This document shows positions 35,066 through 47,195 of a stretch of DNA of 64,000 nt, piece by piece. Positions within the stretch are counted from its first letter, which is position 1, and each line of letters opens with the position of its first letter. Position numbers and translations under genes: made by a program. This stretch comes from Virgibacillus sp. MSJ-26 (lineage in GTDB: Bacteria; Bacillota; Bacilli; Bacillales; Amphibacillaceae), in the NCBI RefSeq assembly GCF_018918075.1, contig NZ_JAHLPW010000001.1:1-64000 (forward strand), given 5' to 3'. The notes under the pieces were generated by a model. The model was given only the letters and a program-made list of their open reading frames with translations, did no database searches and had not been told where the DNA came from.

Positions 35066-38000
35066 ATGGAACAAGTAGAAATTTATCGTCCGAAACACGC
35101 AGTCAGATTCGTGACCGCTTCAAGTTTGTTTGATGGTCATGATGCGTCAATTAATATTATGCGACGCATCCTTCAATCGAGTGGGGCTGAAGTGATTCAC
35201 TTAGGACATAACCGTTCTGTCGAAGAAGTGGTTCATGCCGCCATTCAAGAAGATGCACAAGGGATTTCTATCTCGTCCTATCAAGGTGGCCATGTGGAAT
35301 ATTTCAAATATATTATTGATTTGCTTGAAGAACACGGTGCAAGCCATATTAAGGTTTATGGTGGTGGAGGAGGCGTCATTATTCCTCGAGAAATTAAAGA
35401 ATTGCATGATTACGGCGTATCACGGATTTTTTCACCTGAAGACGGCCGTAAATACGGTCTTCAAGGCATGATTAATATTATGCTTGAGGAATGTGATTTC
35501 GTTCCACCGATTGATCTTGAAAAAGACCTTGATCGCCTAAAAGCAGGCGAACGTCAAGCTATGGCTCGTTATATCAGTTATATGGAAAATGAAGAAATAA
35601 GTGAATCAGATAAACAGTCTACGTTGGGAAAAATTAAACAACAAGCAAGAGATATTCCTGTATTAGGGATGACAGGAACCGGGGGAGCAGGTAAAAGTTC
35701 ATTAACAGATGAGTTGATTCGTCGCTTTATGAATGAAGTCCCTGATAAGAAGGTTGCGATTTTATCCATTGATCCAACAAAACGCAAAACCGGTGGTGCC
35801 TTACTAGGTGACCGTATCCGCATGAATGCCATCTTCACGGATCGCGTTTTTATGCGTTCTTTAGCAACACGTGATTCCAGAACTGAATTATCAAAAGCAA
35901 TTGAAGACGTCATTCAAGTTGTCAAAGCATCAGGCTATGACTTTATTCTTGTTGAAACGAGTGGAATTGGTCAAGGTGACGCTGCCATCACGGATATCAC
36001 TGATTTGTCCATGTATGTTATGACTGCAGAATTTGGAGCGCCGACTCAACTTGAAAAAATTGATATGATTGATTTTGCTGATTTTATCGTGATCAATAAA
36101 TTTGAACAGCAAGGTTCTGAGGATGCTTTAAGTCAAGTACGTAAACAGTACGAGCGTAGTCATCTTTTATTCCATCAAGATCAGGAAAAATATCCTGTGT
36201 TTGGAACAATCGCAAGTCAATTTAACGATGCTGGAACGAATGCTCTTTTTGCAGCAATTATTGATAAGTTAAATGTAGACTATGATTGGAACGAAGAAAT
36301 TGATTTTGAAAGAAATGTAATTGCAGAAAAACAAAACATGATTATCACAAATGAACGTCGCCATTATTTAAGAGAAATTGCAACCCACGTTAGGGATTAT
36401 CATAAAAATGTTGAAAAACAAAGTGTTATCGCGCGTAAATTATATCAACTTGGAGGAACTAAGGAAATTTTAGGTGAAGGAAATCATGAAAACATCGATA
36501 AGGCAATCGAATCTTATGAAGAAGAATTAAATCCTAAATCTAAAAAACTATTAAACTCATGGGATGAGACAAAGGAAAGATATGCAGGGGAAAAGATGTC
36601 CTATACCGTTCGTAATAAAGAATTTGAAATGGACATCGTTACCGAATCTTTATCAGGCTTAAAAGTTCCCAAAGTTGCCTTTCCGAAGTTTATTGATTGG
36701 GGAGAGCGTCTCACTTGGTTATTAAAGGAGAACGTTCCAGGAGCTTTCCCGTTTACTGCAGGTGTCTTTCCGTTTAAGCGAAAAGGCGAAGATCCAACAA
36801 GACAGTTTGCAGGAGAAGGAACCCCTGAACGTACGAACCGACGTTTCCACTATTTATCAAAAGGTGAAGAAGCAAAACGTCTATCCACTGCGTTTGACTC
36901 GGTCACTTTGTATGGAGAAGATCCAGCCGAGCGACCAGATATTTATGGAAAAGTTGGTGAAAGTGGCGTTAACATCTGTACACTTGAGGACATGAAAAAG
37001 TTATACGATGGCTTCGATTTAATTGATCCAAAGACGTCAGTATCAATGACAATTAACGGCCCGGCACCCATTATTTTAGCGATGTTTTTCAACACAGCGA
37101 TTGACCAGCAAATTGATAAATTTACTGAAGAAAATGATCGTGAGCCTTCTCAAGAAGAATATACGAAAATTAAAGACGATACATTAGCAGTTGTAAGAGG
37201 GACAGTTCAAGCTGACATTTTAAAAGAAGACCAAGGTCAGAATACATGTATCTTTTCAACTGAATTTGCGCTTCGTATGATGGGGGATATTCAGCAGTAC
37301 TTTATCGATAAAAATGTGCGTAATTATTATTCCGTATCCATTTCCGGGTATCATATCGCTGAAGCTGGAGCGAATCCAATCACACAATTAGCTTTCACAT
37401 TAGCTAACGGATTCACATATGTGGAGTATTATTTAAGTCGAGGTATGGATATTAATAAATTTGCTCCAAACTTATCATTCTTCTTTTCCAATGGCCTTGA
37501 CCCAGAATACACAGTCATTGGAAGAGTGGCACGTCGCATTTGGGCTATCACAATGCGTGATAAATACGGTGCTGATGAGCGTAGTCAAAAGCTAAAATAT
37601 CATATTCAAACATCCGGTCGTTCACTACACGCACAAGAAATTGACTTTAATGATATTCGAACAACTTTGCAGGCATTGTTAGCTGTTCAAGACAATACAA
37701 ATTCACTGCATACAAACGCATACGATGAAGCCATCACGACACCAACTGAAGAATCAGTGCGTCGTGCGATGGCGATTCAAATGATTATTAATCGTGAATT
37801 TGGTTTAACGAAGAACGAAAATTCACTTCAAGGTTCATTTATTATTGAAGAATTAACAGACCTTGTGGAAGAAGCGGTCCTTCAAGAGTTTGAAAAAATG
37901 AACGATCGTGGTGGTGTCCTCGGTGCTATGGAACGTCAATACCAACGTGGCAAAATTCAACAAGAATCACTTTATTATGAAGGTAAGAAGCATTCAGGGG

Positions 38001-38302
38001 AATTGCCAATCATTGGTGTTAACACATACCTGAATCCAAACCCACCTTCAGAAGAAGACATCGATTCAATGGAATTAGCCCGAGCATCAAAAGAAGAAAA
38101 AGAACATCAAATCAGTGAACTGCATAAGTTTCAAGAAGCGAACAAAGAACATATCGATCAAGCACTCGAACGACTTAAACACGTCGCCGCATCAGATGGC
38201 AACATTTTCGCAGAACTCATGGAAACCGTCAAAGTCGCCAGCCTAGGCCAAATCACCAACTCCCTCTACCAAGTAGGAGGGCAATATAGAAGGAATATGT
38301 GA
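35066..38302 (+). CDS. icmF: Fused isobutyryl-CoA mutase/GTPase IcmF
   Basis: 1078 residues with the IcmF domain order: cobalamin-binding domain (1-145, with [13 protein letters not shown] as the DxH base-off motif), MeaI G-protein domain (about 200-415, Walker [15 protein letters not shown]), linker, and C-terminal acyl-CoA-binding mutase barrel (about 560-1078). It interconverts isobutyryl-CoA and butyryl-CoA using adenosylcobalamin, linking valine-derived branched acyl-CoA to straight-chain beta-oxidation. The upstream acyl-CoA dehydrogenases, Hbd and thiolase would process the product. The ATG at 35066 is 7 bases after AGGAGG. Confidence 0.95.
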   Translation: MEQVEIYRPKHAVRFVTASSLFDGHDASINIMRRILQSSGAEVIHLGHNRSVEEVVHAAIQEDAQGISISSYQGGHVEYFKYIIDLLEEHGASHIKVYGGGGGVIIPREIKELHDYGVSRIFSPEDGRKYGLQGMINIMLEECDFVPPIDLEKDLDRLKAGERQAMARYISYMENEEISESDKQSTLGKIKQQARDIPVLGMTGTGGAGKSSLTDELIRRFMNEVPDKKVAILSIDPTKRKTGGALLGDRIRMNAIFTDRVFMRSLATRDSRTELSKAIEDVIQVVKASGYDFILVETSGIGQGDAAITDITDLSMYVMTAEFGAPTQLEKIDMIDFADFIVINKFEQQGSEDALSQVRKQYERSHLLFHQDQEKYPVFGTIASQFNDAGTNALFAAIIDKLNVDYDWNEEIDFERNVIAEKQNMIITNERRHYLREIATHVRDYHKNVEKQSVIARKLYQLGGTKEILGEGNHENIDKAIESYEEELNPKSKKLLNSWDETKERYAGEKMSYTVRNKEFEMDIVTESLSGLKVPKVAFPKFIDWGERLTWLLKENVPGAFPFTAGVFPFKRKGEDPTRQFAGEGTPERTNRRFHYLSKGEEAKRLSTAFDSVTLYGEDPAERPDIYGKVGESGVNICTLEDMKKLYDGFDLIDPKTSVSMTINGPAPIILAMFFNTAIDQQIDKFTEENDREPSQEEYTKIKDDTLAVVRGTVQADILKEDQGQNTCIFSTEFALRMMGDIQQYFIDKNVRNYYSVSISGYHIAEAGANPITQLAFTLANGFTYVEYYLSRGMDINKFAPNLSFFFSNGLDPEYTVIGRVARRIWAITMRDKYGADERSQKLKYHIQTSGRSLHAQEIDFNDIRTTLQALLAVQDNTNSLHTNAYDEAITTPTEESVRRAMAIQMIINREFGLTKNENSLQGSFIIEELTDLVEEAVLQEFEKMNDRGGVLGAMERQYQRGKIQQESLYYEGKKHSGELPIIGVNTYLNPNPPSEEDIDSMELARASKEEKEHQISELHKFQEANKEHIDQALERLKHVAASDGNIFAELMETVKVASLGQITNSLYQVGGQYRRNM

Positions 38303-38310
38303 TAAGAAAA

Positions 38311-38446
38311 GATTTAAAGACCGTTTAGCAACGTACGGACTGGAATGCATCGTAGGAGATAAAGGAGACACGAAGAGCGTAGCGATTCGATGTCGACTTA
38401 TCGGACGGAGATGCATGAAGTCTCGCTAGTTGCTGGTCTTTAAATC
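38311..38446 (+). repeat. Family II dispersed element, copy c
   Basis: Ends: GATTTAAAGACC (38311) with GGTCTTTAAATC (38435), 12 bp perfect. A second arm, AGCAAC (38327) with GTTGCT (38429), is separated from the first by a GTTT bulge. Core: AGGAGATAAAGGAGACACG, GCGATTCGATG, GACTTATCGGACGGAG and GTCTCGCTAG. It starts 9 bp after the icmF stop and may serve as its terminator. Confidence 0.9.
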
Positions 38447-38465
38447 TAGCCAGCACGAAAAGTGA

Positions 38466-38593
38466 AAGTGGCCGTTTAATGACGTACGAACTGGACTGAG
38501 CCGAAGGAGATAAAGGAAACACAGCGAACGTAGTGAGTTGATGTTGACTTATCGTACGGAGGTGAAGGAAGTTTCGCTAGTCATTGGCCACTT
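38466..38593 (+). repeat. Family II dispersed element, copy d
   Basis: Same architecture as copy c, 20 bp downstream, but with different ends: AAGTGGCC (38466) with GGCCACTT (38586), a GTTT bulge, then AATGAC (38478) with GTCATT (38580). Core AAGGAGATAAAGGAAACAC, GACTTATCGTACGGAGGTG and GTTTCGCTAG. Confidence 0.9.
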
Positions 38594-38616
38594 GAACTAG
38601 ACAGTATGAAAGGTGA

Positions 38617-38650
38617 GAGACCGTTTAGCAACGTACAAACTGGAAGATTC
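38617..38650 (+). repeat. Family II fragment, copy e
   Basis: GAGACCGTTTAGCAACGTAC and AAACTGGAAG match the start of copy c, after which homology stops. The rest to rpoE (38651-39045) has an inverted GATGTTTCCTAGTGAGGAGACATCGA-type hairpin (about 38681-38706) and no gene I can support. Confidence 0.65.
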
Positions 38651-39045
38651 CTGATGAGAGTTGCCAAACAAGATGGGTCGATGTTTCCTAGTGAGGAGAC
38701 ATCGACCTTTCCGCTTGAGTGGAGAAACATGCTCTTACAAAAATAGACATGATGATATACGGTTTTAGTCGGCTTTTCTTTAGTAATATACAATCAATTG
38801 GACATCAACTTTGAAATTAAAGCAATTCATGTCCGATAGCGCTGCTCATTAGTAGCACGAAATCAGATATCCAAGAATATTAGACGTACTCTGATTCAAA
38901 AAGCCATGCATAACATAACTCAGTTCGGGTATAGAATAGGTAGAAAATATGTCAATACCCAAACAGTTTTAATATGAGAGCTTGTGTCGTATAATCGGTC
39001 TTACGAGAAAAAACTACGGCAAATAATTAAAAGTTTAATTCTGAC

Positions 39046-39075
39046 TTGACTATCCAATATAAATGTATTTATATT
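39046..39075 (+). promoter_or_regulatory. Sigma-A promoter of rpoE
   Basis: -35 TTGACT at 39046, -10 TATATT at 39070, 18-base spacer; 65 bases before the rpoE start. Confidence 0.65.
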
Positions 39076-39139
39076 AGATGAATAATAAGGCAAATTATTG
39101 ATAAGATTAATAACCACATTTAAAAAGGAGTGCAAAATT

Positions 39140-39601
39140 GTGAGCTTGCAAACTTACAGTAAAGAAGAGCTTAAACACATGCCAATGATTGATATCGCCC
39201 AGCATATTTTATTGGATGAGAAAGAAGCTCTTCATTTTAAGAAGATGTTTGAGCAAATTGCTGAAATTAAAGGATTTACTAAAGACCAACAAACAGAATT
39301 AATTGCACAGTTTTATACAGATTTAAATATTGATGGTCGTTTCATAACTACAGGTGACAATCTTTGGGGGTTGAAAAGATGGTATCCCGCTGATCAAATA
39401 GATGAGCGAATTTCTAATCCATCAAAGAAAAAAGTCGATGAAGAAGATGATGATGACTTAGATATAGTGGATGATGAGATGGACGATTTAATTGAAGATT
39501 TTGATGACGACGACGATAAAGAATATGATGAAGACGAAGAAGACTTTGCCGAAGTTGAAGAGGAAGAATTTCCTACTTACAAAGATGATGACGACCTGTA
39601 A
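39140..39601 (+). CDS. rpoE: RNA polymerase delta subunit RpoE
   Basis: 153 residues. N-terminal winged-helix (HARE-HTH) domain, about 1-90, with ELKHMPMIDIAQHILLDE; the C-terminal third is almost entirely Asp and Glu, the disordered acidic tail typical of delta. It promotes polymerase recycling and release of nucleic acids, sharpening response to initiating NTP levels. GTG start after AAGGAGTGCAAAATT. It is directly followed by the pyrG promoter, so the two are separate units. Confidence 0.95.
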   Translation: MSLQTYSKEELKHMPMIDIAQHILLDEKEALHFKKMFEQIAEIKGFTKDQQTELIAQFYTDLNIDGRFITTGDNLWGLKRWYPADQIDERISNPSKKKVDEEDDDDLDIVDDEMDDLIEDFDDDDDKEYDEDEEDFAEVEEEEFPTYKDDDDL

Positions 39602-39616
39602 ATTTTTAATGGTTGC

Positions 39617-39658
39617 TTGACATTTAACTCTTAAATGAGTAAAATCTTTATTGGGCTC
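39617..39658 (+). promoter_or_regulatory. pyrG promoter with GGGCTC start site
   Basis: TTGACA (39617), exactly 17 bases, TAAAAT (39640), then GGGCTC starting at 39653. In B. subtilis pyrG transcription begins with GGGCUC and CTP scarcity causes reiterative G addition; the same sequence is here at the right distance from the -10. Confidence 0.9.
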
Positions 39659-39714
39659 ATAAAAATCAATTTAGGAAAACGTCGTGTTTTCTTAAATCTA
39701 TATACGTTGAACTG

Positions 39715-39758
39715 AAGCGTTTCCCCTTAGACACATTTTTTGGGGAGGCGCTTTTCTT
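39715..39758 (+). terminator. pyrG leader attenuator
   Basis: AAGCGTTTCCCC pairs with GGGGAGGCGCTTTT, with a T-rich end. The 5' arm contains TTTCCCCTT, which could instead pair with a G-run added at the 5' end of the transcript, giving antitermination when CTP is low. Confidence 0.85.
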
Positions 39759-39826
39759 TATTGATTTAAATAAGCTAATAACCCTAGTAAAGTAGTTTAA
39801 AATATAAATACACATAAAGAGTTTAA

Positions 39827-41443
<1,617 letters not shown>

Positions 41444-41464
41444 TACTTTCTAGCTTTAAAAAAT

Positions 41465-41507
41465 AACAAAGCGGATAGCTCCAAAATAGGGGTTGTCCGT
41501 TTTTGTT
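41465..41507 (+). terminator. Probable terminator of pyrG
   Basis: AACAAA-CGGA (41465) pairs with TCCG-TTTTGTT (from 41496); imperfect interior. Confidence 0.6.
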
Positions 41508-41559
41508 ATATCGGAAAGTCCTGAATTTTATTTTTACATAAGTCATTAGCACTATGAAT

Positions 41560-41589
41560 GCAGGAGAAACAGAATCATCTATCGAATTA
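41560..41589 (+). promoter_or_regulatory. Sigma-H-type promoter of spo0F
   Basis: GCAGGAGAA (41560; consensus RNAGGAWWW, one mismatch), a 12-base spacer, then ATCGAATTA (41581; consensus RNNGAATWW, full match). The expected start site would give a short leader carrying the binding site AAAGGGGGGTGAT. In B. subtilis spo0F has a sigma-H promoter. Confidence 0.8.
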
Positions 41590-41610
41590 TGTAAAGGGGG
41601 GTGATTCAGT

Positions 41611-41970
41611 TTGAAGGCAAAAATATTAGTGGTGGACGATGAACTTGGCATTCGATTATTATTGGAGGAAGTTTTAAAAGAAGAAGGGTATAAAGTTTTG
41701 ACAGCGGAAACTGGAAAACAAGCATTAGATATTATTAAAGGGAAACTAATTAACTTACTTGTTATTGATTATAAGTTACCGATTGTAAATGGTGTTGATG
41801 TATTGCGTAAACTCGAGCAAGAAGGTTATTTAATACCTGCTATACTGATGAGTGGTATGTTTGAAATCATTCAAAAAGATATTAAAGATTTGTCATTAGT
41901 TAAGTTTACATTAGCCAAGCCCTTTGACATCGATGAGTTAACAACCCAGGTATCTTCACTTATAAATTAA
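41611..41970 (+). CDS. spo0F: Sporulation response regulator Spo0F
   Basis: 119 residues, a single receiver domain without output. Acidic pocket Asp9/Asp10 and phosphoacceptor Asp53 in VIDYKLP are present, with Lys103 in AKPFDIDEL. The place between pyrG and fbaA is the classical spo0F locus. In the phosphorelay it accepts phosphate from sporulation kinases and hands it to Spo0B. Several contact positions differ from B. subtilis: Thr82-Ala-Tyr is Ser81-Gly-Met here, and His101 corresponds to Thr100. TTG start after AAAGGGGGGTGATTCAG. Confidence 0.88.
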   Translation: MKAKILVVDDELGIRLLLEEVLKEEGYKVLTAETGKQALDIIKGKLINLLVIDYKLPIVNGVDVLRKLEQEGYLIPAILMSGMFEIIQKDIKDLSLVKFTLAKPFDIDELTTQVSSLIN

Positions 41971-42156
41971 GCCCTTCATTTTTTAACTTCTCGATATAAA
42001 AAAATTCATTCTCGATATTTTATAATAAAGTATTTATAGTGATACATATTATCTCACGCAATTGTTGCACCTCGCTTAAGGAGTTGGTATTCTTATAGTG
42101 TAGTTATAGATTTCACAAACTAAGAAAAACCAACATCCTAAAGGAGGACAAGCAAT

Positions 42157-43020
42157 ATGCCATTAGTTTCAATGAAAGAAATGCTTGAAAAAGGTAAACA
42201 AAATAGTTATGCAGTAGGTCAATTTAATTTAAATAACTTAGAATATACGCAGGCGATATTACAAGCGGCTGAGGAAGAGAAATCTCCAGTCATTCTAGGT
42301 GTTTCTGAAGGTGCTGCTAAATATATGGGTGGCTTTAAAGTTGTCGTTGCTATGGTAGAAAGTTTAATGGAGGAATATGGGACGACTGTTCCTGTTGCGA
42401 TTCATTTAGATCATGGATCAAGTTTTTCAGCATGTGCTAAAGCGATTCATGCAGGATTTACTTCCGTCATGATTGATGCTTCAGCCCTACCACTGGATGA
42501 AAACATTGCCGAAACTAAAAAAGTCGTTGAACTTGCACATTTACACGGTGTATCAGTTGAAGCGGAACTTGGCCGAGTCGGTGGCCAAGAAGATGATTTA
42601 ATTGTTGAAGATGCAGAAGCAGCTTACGCGATTCCTTCAGAGTGTGAAAAACTTGTAAAAGAAACAAATGTTGATTGTTTTGCACCGGCTCTTGGATCAG
42701 TCCATGGACCATACAAAGGTGAGCCAAATCTTGGCTTTGATCGAATGGAAGAAGTTATGAAATTAACAGGTATACCACTTGTGTTACATGGTGGAACAGG
42801 CATCCCTACAAAAGACATCCAACGCGCCATTTCACTTGGAACAGCAAAAATTAACGTAAATACGGAAAACCAAATTTCACAAACAAAAGCCATTCGTGAA
42901 GTACTAAACGAAGACCAAGAAGTATACGACCCAAGAAAATACTTAGGACCAGGACGCGAAGCTATTAAAGAAACAGTCATCAGCAAAATGCGAGAATTCG
43001 GTTCATCTAATAAGGCGTAA
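42157..43020 (+). CDS. fbaA: Class II fructose-bisphosphate aldolase
   Basis: 287 residues (B. subtilis FbaA 285). Zinc ligands and catalytic segments: [10 protein letters not shown] (His, Asp), [13 protein letters not shown] (Glu), [14 protein letters not shown] (His), VLHGGTGIP (His) and NVNTENQ. It splits fructose-1,6-bisphosphate to DHAP and glyceraldehyde-3-phosphate. Start ATG follows AAGGAGGACAAGCAAT. Conserved neighbour of spo0F. Confidence 0.97.
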   Translation: MPLVSMKEMLEKGKQNSYAVGQFNLNNLEYTQAILQAAEEEKSPVILGVSEGAAKYMGGFKVVVAMVESLMEEYGTTVPVAIHLDHGSSFSACAKAIHAGFTSVMIDASALPLDENIAETKKVVELAHLHGVSVEAELGRVGGQEDDLIVEDAEAAYAIPSECEKLVKETNVDCFAPALGSVHGPYKGEPNLGFDRMEEVMKLTGIPLVLHGGTGIPTKDIQRAISLGTAKINVNTENQISQTKAIREVLNEDQEVYDPRKYLGPGREAIKETVISKMREFGSSNKA

Positions 43021-43204
43021 TAAAGGAAGTGGCTTATTTTAAGAATGAGTTATTCAACTTTCGCAGATGAAATGAACAACTAACCCTTGGAATCTTTGCG
43101 GAGGATAAGACACATTGCACCAGTTGAAATTTTGATGAACTGACACTAAGAAAGCTGGATTATCAAGTTCGTAAAATCTTTATTACCTGGCATTTAAGAT
43201 AAGT

Positions 43205-43418
43205 GCGTGGTTATCGCTTCGGCAGAATGCTTCGCTTTCCGCGGGCACAGCTTTAGTCTCCTCGTGAAAACCACTCTGCGGGGTCTTCGGACTCGTGGGA
43301 CGAGCATTTAGCGCAGTCCCAGAGGCCTAGATGAGACCCCTGCAGAGCGTTAAGCTCGAGGAGGCTCATCAGCCGCCCACGGAAAGCGAAATGTATTTCC
43401 GTAGCGATGGTGGACTCT
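43205..43418. repeat. Family I dispersed element, composite copy D (two heads facing outward)
   Basis: The left half reads as copy F/A (CTTCGCTTTCCGCGGGCACAG, CTGCGGGGTCTTCGGACTCG). The right half is the reverse complement of the copy E head (CGCAGTCCCAGAGGCCTAGATGAGACCCC, GAGGAGGCTCATCAGCCGCC, ACGGAAAGCG; fragments). Both ends carry ATCGCT.CGG-type flanks in inverted orientation. It looks like a recombinant of two elements. The rest of the fbaA-transaldolase gap (43021-43668) holds nothing I can support. Confidence 0.85.
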
Positions 43419-43668
43419 CTGTAAAGATAGTAATTCAATACAAGAATATAATTTTTGAGTATAAACAGCTTATATTTAAATAAATTGTCAAGACGATGAT
43501 TAGACAAACTATAAGCTTAGCCCCGTTCAGGGAAAGCAAGGCGTTTCCTGAAGCGAAAGTAGAATGTAACATTTTGTCCTAATCCCGTTAAGGTTTAATC
43601 TCATAGGCCTCACTTTTTCTAACAGTGCATATTATAATAAGTACTAGTAGTAGAAAGGAGCTTTGCTG

Positions 43669-44313
43669 ATGAAATTTTTTATTGATACTGCAAATATAGA
43701 CGATATTCGAAAAGCGAATGAACTCGGAATCTTAGCAGGTGTTACAACAAATCCAAGTTTGATTGCAAAAGAAGGGGCATCCTTTCATGATCGCCTTCGC
43801 GCAATAACTGATGAAGTTTCTGAATCAGTCAGTGCCGAAGTGATTTCAGAAGATGCTGAAGGTATGATTCGAGAAGGAAAAGAACTTGCTGCAATTGCAC
43901 CGAATATTACCGTTAAAGTGCCCATGACTTTAGAGGGCTTAAAAGCGGTCAAAGCATTTGGGGAATTGAACATTAAAACAAATGTCACGTTAATTTTTAA
44001 TGCAAACCAAGCACTGCTTTCAGCAAGAGCTGGTGCAACGTACGTTTCTCCATTTTTAGGACGTTTAGATGATATAGGTCATGACGGAATGACACTGATT
44101 AAAACGATCGCGGATATTTTTGATAAACATGACATCAAATCAGAAATTATTGCAGCGTCCATCAGACATCCGTTACATGTTATTGATGCAGCGCTAAATG
44201 GAGCTCATATTGCAACTATACCGTATAATGTATTAGAGCAGCTTGTTAAACATCCTTTGACAGATCAAGGAATTGAAAAATTCCTCGCTGATTGGAATCA
44301 AGCAAAGAAGTAG
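43669..44313 (+). CDS. Transaldolase/fructose-6-phosphate aldolase family
   Basis: 214 residues, the short TalC/FSA type (B. subtilis YwjH, annotated Tal). [20 protein letters not shown] and [12 protein letters not shown] are family signatures; the Schiff-base lysine is in NITVKVPMT (about residue 85). It acts in the pentose phosphate pathway or as an aldolase; sequence alone does not separate the two. ATG at 43669 is 8 bases after GAAAGGAG. Confidence 0.92.
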   Translation: MKFFIDTANIDDIRKANELGILAGVTTNPSLIAKEGASFHDRLRAITDEVSESVSAEVISEDAEGMIREGKELAAIAPNITVKVPMTLEGLKAVKAFGELNIKTNVTLIFNANQALLSARAGATYVSPFLGRLDDIGHDGMTLIKTIADIFDKHDIKSEIIAASIRHPLHVIDAALNGAHIATIPYNVLEQLVKHPLTDQGIEKFLADWNQAKK

Positions 44314-44452
44314 TATCAAATTAACACTGACGTATAGACTAAAACTTAAACGTTGTTTATGATTGAAATAATAATGAAGCAAACATAAAGCAATTAAACC
44401 ATAACAGATGACAAGCTAATCTTTAAACAGCTTCAAAAAGTGGGGTTTTTAA

Positions 44453-45754
44453 ATGCAGAAAATGTTGGTTGAAGGTGGTCATATATTAAATGGGAAAGTT
44501 CGGATCAGCGGGGCTAAAAATAGTGCCGTTGCCTTACTTCCTGCTGCAATTTTAGCAGATTCACAAGTGTCCATTGAAGGTCTTCCGGATATTTCAGATG
44601 TGTACACATTAAGTGAACTACTCGAAGAAATCGGAGGAATAGTTAACTGGGAAGAACCAAGTGATAATGGCAATACGATTCATATCAATCCAGAAAATAT
44701 GATTTCAATGCCGCTACCTAATGGAAAGGTGAAAAAACTCCGTGCTTCCTATTACTTTATGGGTGCCATGCTTGGAAAGTTTAAGCAAGCCGTCATTGGA
44801 TTACCAGGAGGATGTTTTCTAGGTCCACGTCCGATTGATCAGCATATTAAAGGATTTGAAGCCCTTGGAGCAGAGGTTACGAATGAACAAGGTGCCATTT
44901 ACTTAAAGGCGAAAGAGCTTAAAGGAGCACGAATATATTTAGACGTGGCAAGTGTTGGAGCAACGATAAATATTATGCTAGCCGCTGTTAAAGCAAAAGG
45001 GCAAACCATTATTGAAAATGCTGCAAAAGAGCCTGAGATTATTGACGTTGCGACACTTTTAACTAATATGGGGGCGGATATTAAAGGTGTTGGAACTGAT
45101 GTGATACGAATTGAAGGCGTGTCCTCTTTAAATGGATGTCAACATACAATTATTCCTGATCGTATTGAAGCAGGAACTTATACAATTGCAGCGGCAGCTA
45201 TGGGGAATGAAGTTATTATTGATAACGTCATTCCACAACATCTTGAATCTTTACTAGCGAAATTACGTGAAATGGGTGTTGGAATTGAGGAAGAGAATGA
45301 ACAATTACTTGTGAAACCAGAAAAACGGCTTAAAAGCGTTGATATTAAAACACTAGTGTATCCTGGCTTCCCGACCGATTTGCAACAACCCTTTACGAGT
45401 TTATTAACCAAAGCAAAGAATACTGGTGTCATAACAGATACGATTTATTCCGCTCGGTTAAAGCATGTCGATGAATTACGTCGAATGAATGCTCAAATCA
45501 AAGTCGAAGGTGGATCGATAATCGTTTCAGGTCCGGTTCAATTAGAGGGTGCACGCGTTAAGGCTTCGGATTTAAGAGCTGGCGCAGCCCTTGTAATTGC
45601 TGGTTTGATGGCTGACGGGATTACAGAAATTACTGGTCTTGAACATATAGATCGTGGTTATGAAAACTTAACAGAAAAACTCATTAATCTTGGTGCCAAT
45701 ATTTGGCGAGAAGATATGACTGAAAGAGAGATATCTCAATTTCAAAACTCATAA
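44453..45754 (+). CDS. murAB: UDP-N-acetylglucosamine 1-carboxyvinyltransferase MurA2
   Basis: 433 residues. First committed step of peptidoglycan synthesis: adds enolpyruvate to UDP-GlcNAc. The catalytic, fosfomycin-reactive Cys121 is in [14 protein letters not shown], and the substrate-binding Lys-Asn pair in [12 protein letters not shown]. The position between transaldolase and glpX identifies the second Firmicutes paralogue (MurAB/MurZ). The binding site AAGTGGGG is mediocre. Confidence 0.93.
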   Translation: MQKMLVEGGHILNGKVRISGAKNSAVALLPAAILADSQVSIEGLPDISDVYTLSELLEEIGGIVNWEEPSDNGNTIHINPENMISMPLPNGKVKKLRASYYFMGAMLGKFKQAVIGLPGGCFLGPRPIDQHIKGFEALGAEVTNEQGAIYLKAKELKGARIYLDVASVGATINIMLAAVKAKGQTIIENAAKEPEIIDVATLLTNMGADIKGVGTDVIRIEGVSSLNGCQHTIIPDRIEAGTYTIAAAAMGNEVIIDNVIPQHLESLLAKLREMGVGIEEENEQLLVKPEKRLKSVDIKTLVYPGFPTDLQQPFTSLLTKAKNTGVITDTIYSARLKHVDELRRMNAQIKVEGGSIIVSGPVQLEGARVKASDLRAGAALVIAGLMADGITEITGLEHIDRGYENLTEKLINLGANIWREDMTEREISQFQNS

Positions 45755-45848
45755 ATCATTGGCTTGGGAAATCTTAGAAACACATATAAAACTTTTTGCA
45801 AATACACTTTTGGGATGAGGTATTTTGTAAAAAGGGAGAGGTATAACA

Positions 45849-46817
45849 ATGGAAAGAAGTCTAACAATGGAATTGGTTCGTGTCACTGAAGCAGCAGCTT
45901 TATCTTCAGCCAGATGGATGGGGAGAGGTAAAAAAGAAGACGCAGATGACGCAGCAACGACAGCTATGAGAACAGTGTTTGATACTATACCAATGCAAGG
46001 GACCGTTGTAATCGGAGAAGGGGAAATGGATGAAGCCCCTATGCTATACATTGGAGAAAAGCTAGGCATGGGTAATGGGCCTCTTGTCGATGTCGCTGTC
46101 GATCCATTAGAAGGAACGAGTATTGTTGCTCAAGGGACGTGGAATGCGTTATCCGTTATTGCTATTGCAGATGGAGGTCACTTATTACACGCACCAGATA
46201 TGTATATGAATAAAATTGCCGTTGGTCCTGAGGCGGTTGGTAAAATTGATATTAACGCTTCAGTGACTGACAATTTAAAAGCAATAGCTCAAGCCAAAAA
46301 TAAAGAAGTAGAAGACATTGTTGCCGTGGTCCTCGATCGCCCAAGACATACTGATTTAATTAAAGAGCTTCGGGAAGCCGGTGCCCGAATAAAACTGATT
46401 CCGGACGGCGATGTTGCGGGAGCCATTAATACGGCGTTTGATGAAACAGGAGTAGATGTGCTATTTGGAATCGGTGGGGCCCCTGAAGGTGTTCTTGCCG
46501 CGTGTGCTCTCAAATGTTTAGGCGGAGAGATTCAGGGTAAACTAGTACCTTCCAGTGCCGAGGAAAGAGAGCGCTGCGTGAAAATGGGCATCGCAGATCT
46601 GGATAAGATTTATTATATGGATGATTTTTGCAGTGGAAATGACGCAATCTTTGCTGCAACTGGTGTTACAGATGGTGAGTTATTAAAAGGTGTCCAGTTC
46701 AAAGGAATGCGTGCAACAACACAGACTGTTGTCATGCGTGCAAAAAGCGGAACAGTTCGTTTTATAGATGGCGAACATAGTCTTAAAAAGAAGCCTAATT
46801 TAGTTATGGAAGAATAA
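45849..46817 (+). CDS. glpX: Class II fructose-1,6-bisphosphatase GlpX
   Basis: 322 residues. Metal-binding motifs: [14 protein letters not shown] and [36 protein letters not shown] lies in the C-terminal half. It dephosphorylates fructose-1,6-bisphosphate in gluconeogenesis, opposite in direction to nearby fbaA's glycolytic use. YwjI position. Start ATG follows AAAGGGAGAGGTATAACA. Confidence 0.95.
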   Translation: MERSLTMELVRVTEAAALSSARWMGRGKKEDADDAATTAMRTVFDTIPMQGTVVIGEGEMDEAPMLYIGEKLGMGNGPLVDVAVDPLEGTSIVAQGTWNALSVIAIADGGHLLHAPDMYMNKIAVGPEAVGKIDINASVTDNLKAIAQAKNKEVEDIVAVVLDRPRHTDLIKELREAGARIKLIPDGDVAGAINTAFDETGVDVLFGIGGAPEGVLAACALKCLGGEIQGKLVPSSAEERERCVKMGIADLDKIYYMDDFCSGNDAIFAATGVTDGELLKGVQFKGMRATTQTVVMRAKSGTVRFIDGEHSLKKKPNLVMEE

Positions 46818-46821
46818 CATG

Positions 46822-46849
46822 ATAGGGAGGATGCACTGCTCCTCCCTAT
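46822..46849 (+). terminator. Hairpin after glpX
   Basis: ATAGGGAGG (46822) pairs with CCTCCCTAT (46841); the T-tract is short. Confidence 0.65.
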
Positions 46850-47195
46850 TTAACTAGAAAAAGTTGCTTAATTCCGTGAAAAAAGGTAGAATTATATACA
46901 TATGTTTAAGAGAAATAAAAATAGGACAAGATAGCAAGTGATTCATTCATACTTTAACTTGGTCATCATTCCCCAGAAAATGATGATAAAATTAATGTAA
47001 TTAAACTAAACTTCTATTCTAACTTCTGTCGCCTCTTCATTTCTTCATGATACATAACCTAAAATAAGAAGTGAATATCAATAGAATACTATATTTTTAT
47101 TATCGTCATAACTAAATTTGCACTTATATTTAGAATATTAATAATAGATGTAACATCTTTAATAATTAAAGTAAACGATTGGACGTGGTTATCTA
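46850..47195 (+). other. rho upstream region
   Basis: About 345 bp, strongly AT-rich. One inverted repeat, TCATCATT (46963) with AATGATGA (46979). No open frame. It probably contains the rho promoter and leader; rho is autoregulated in B. subtilis, but no such element can be proven here. Confidence 0.4.
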
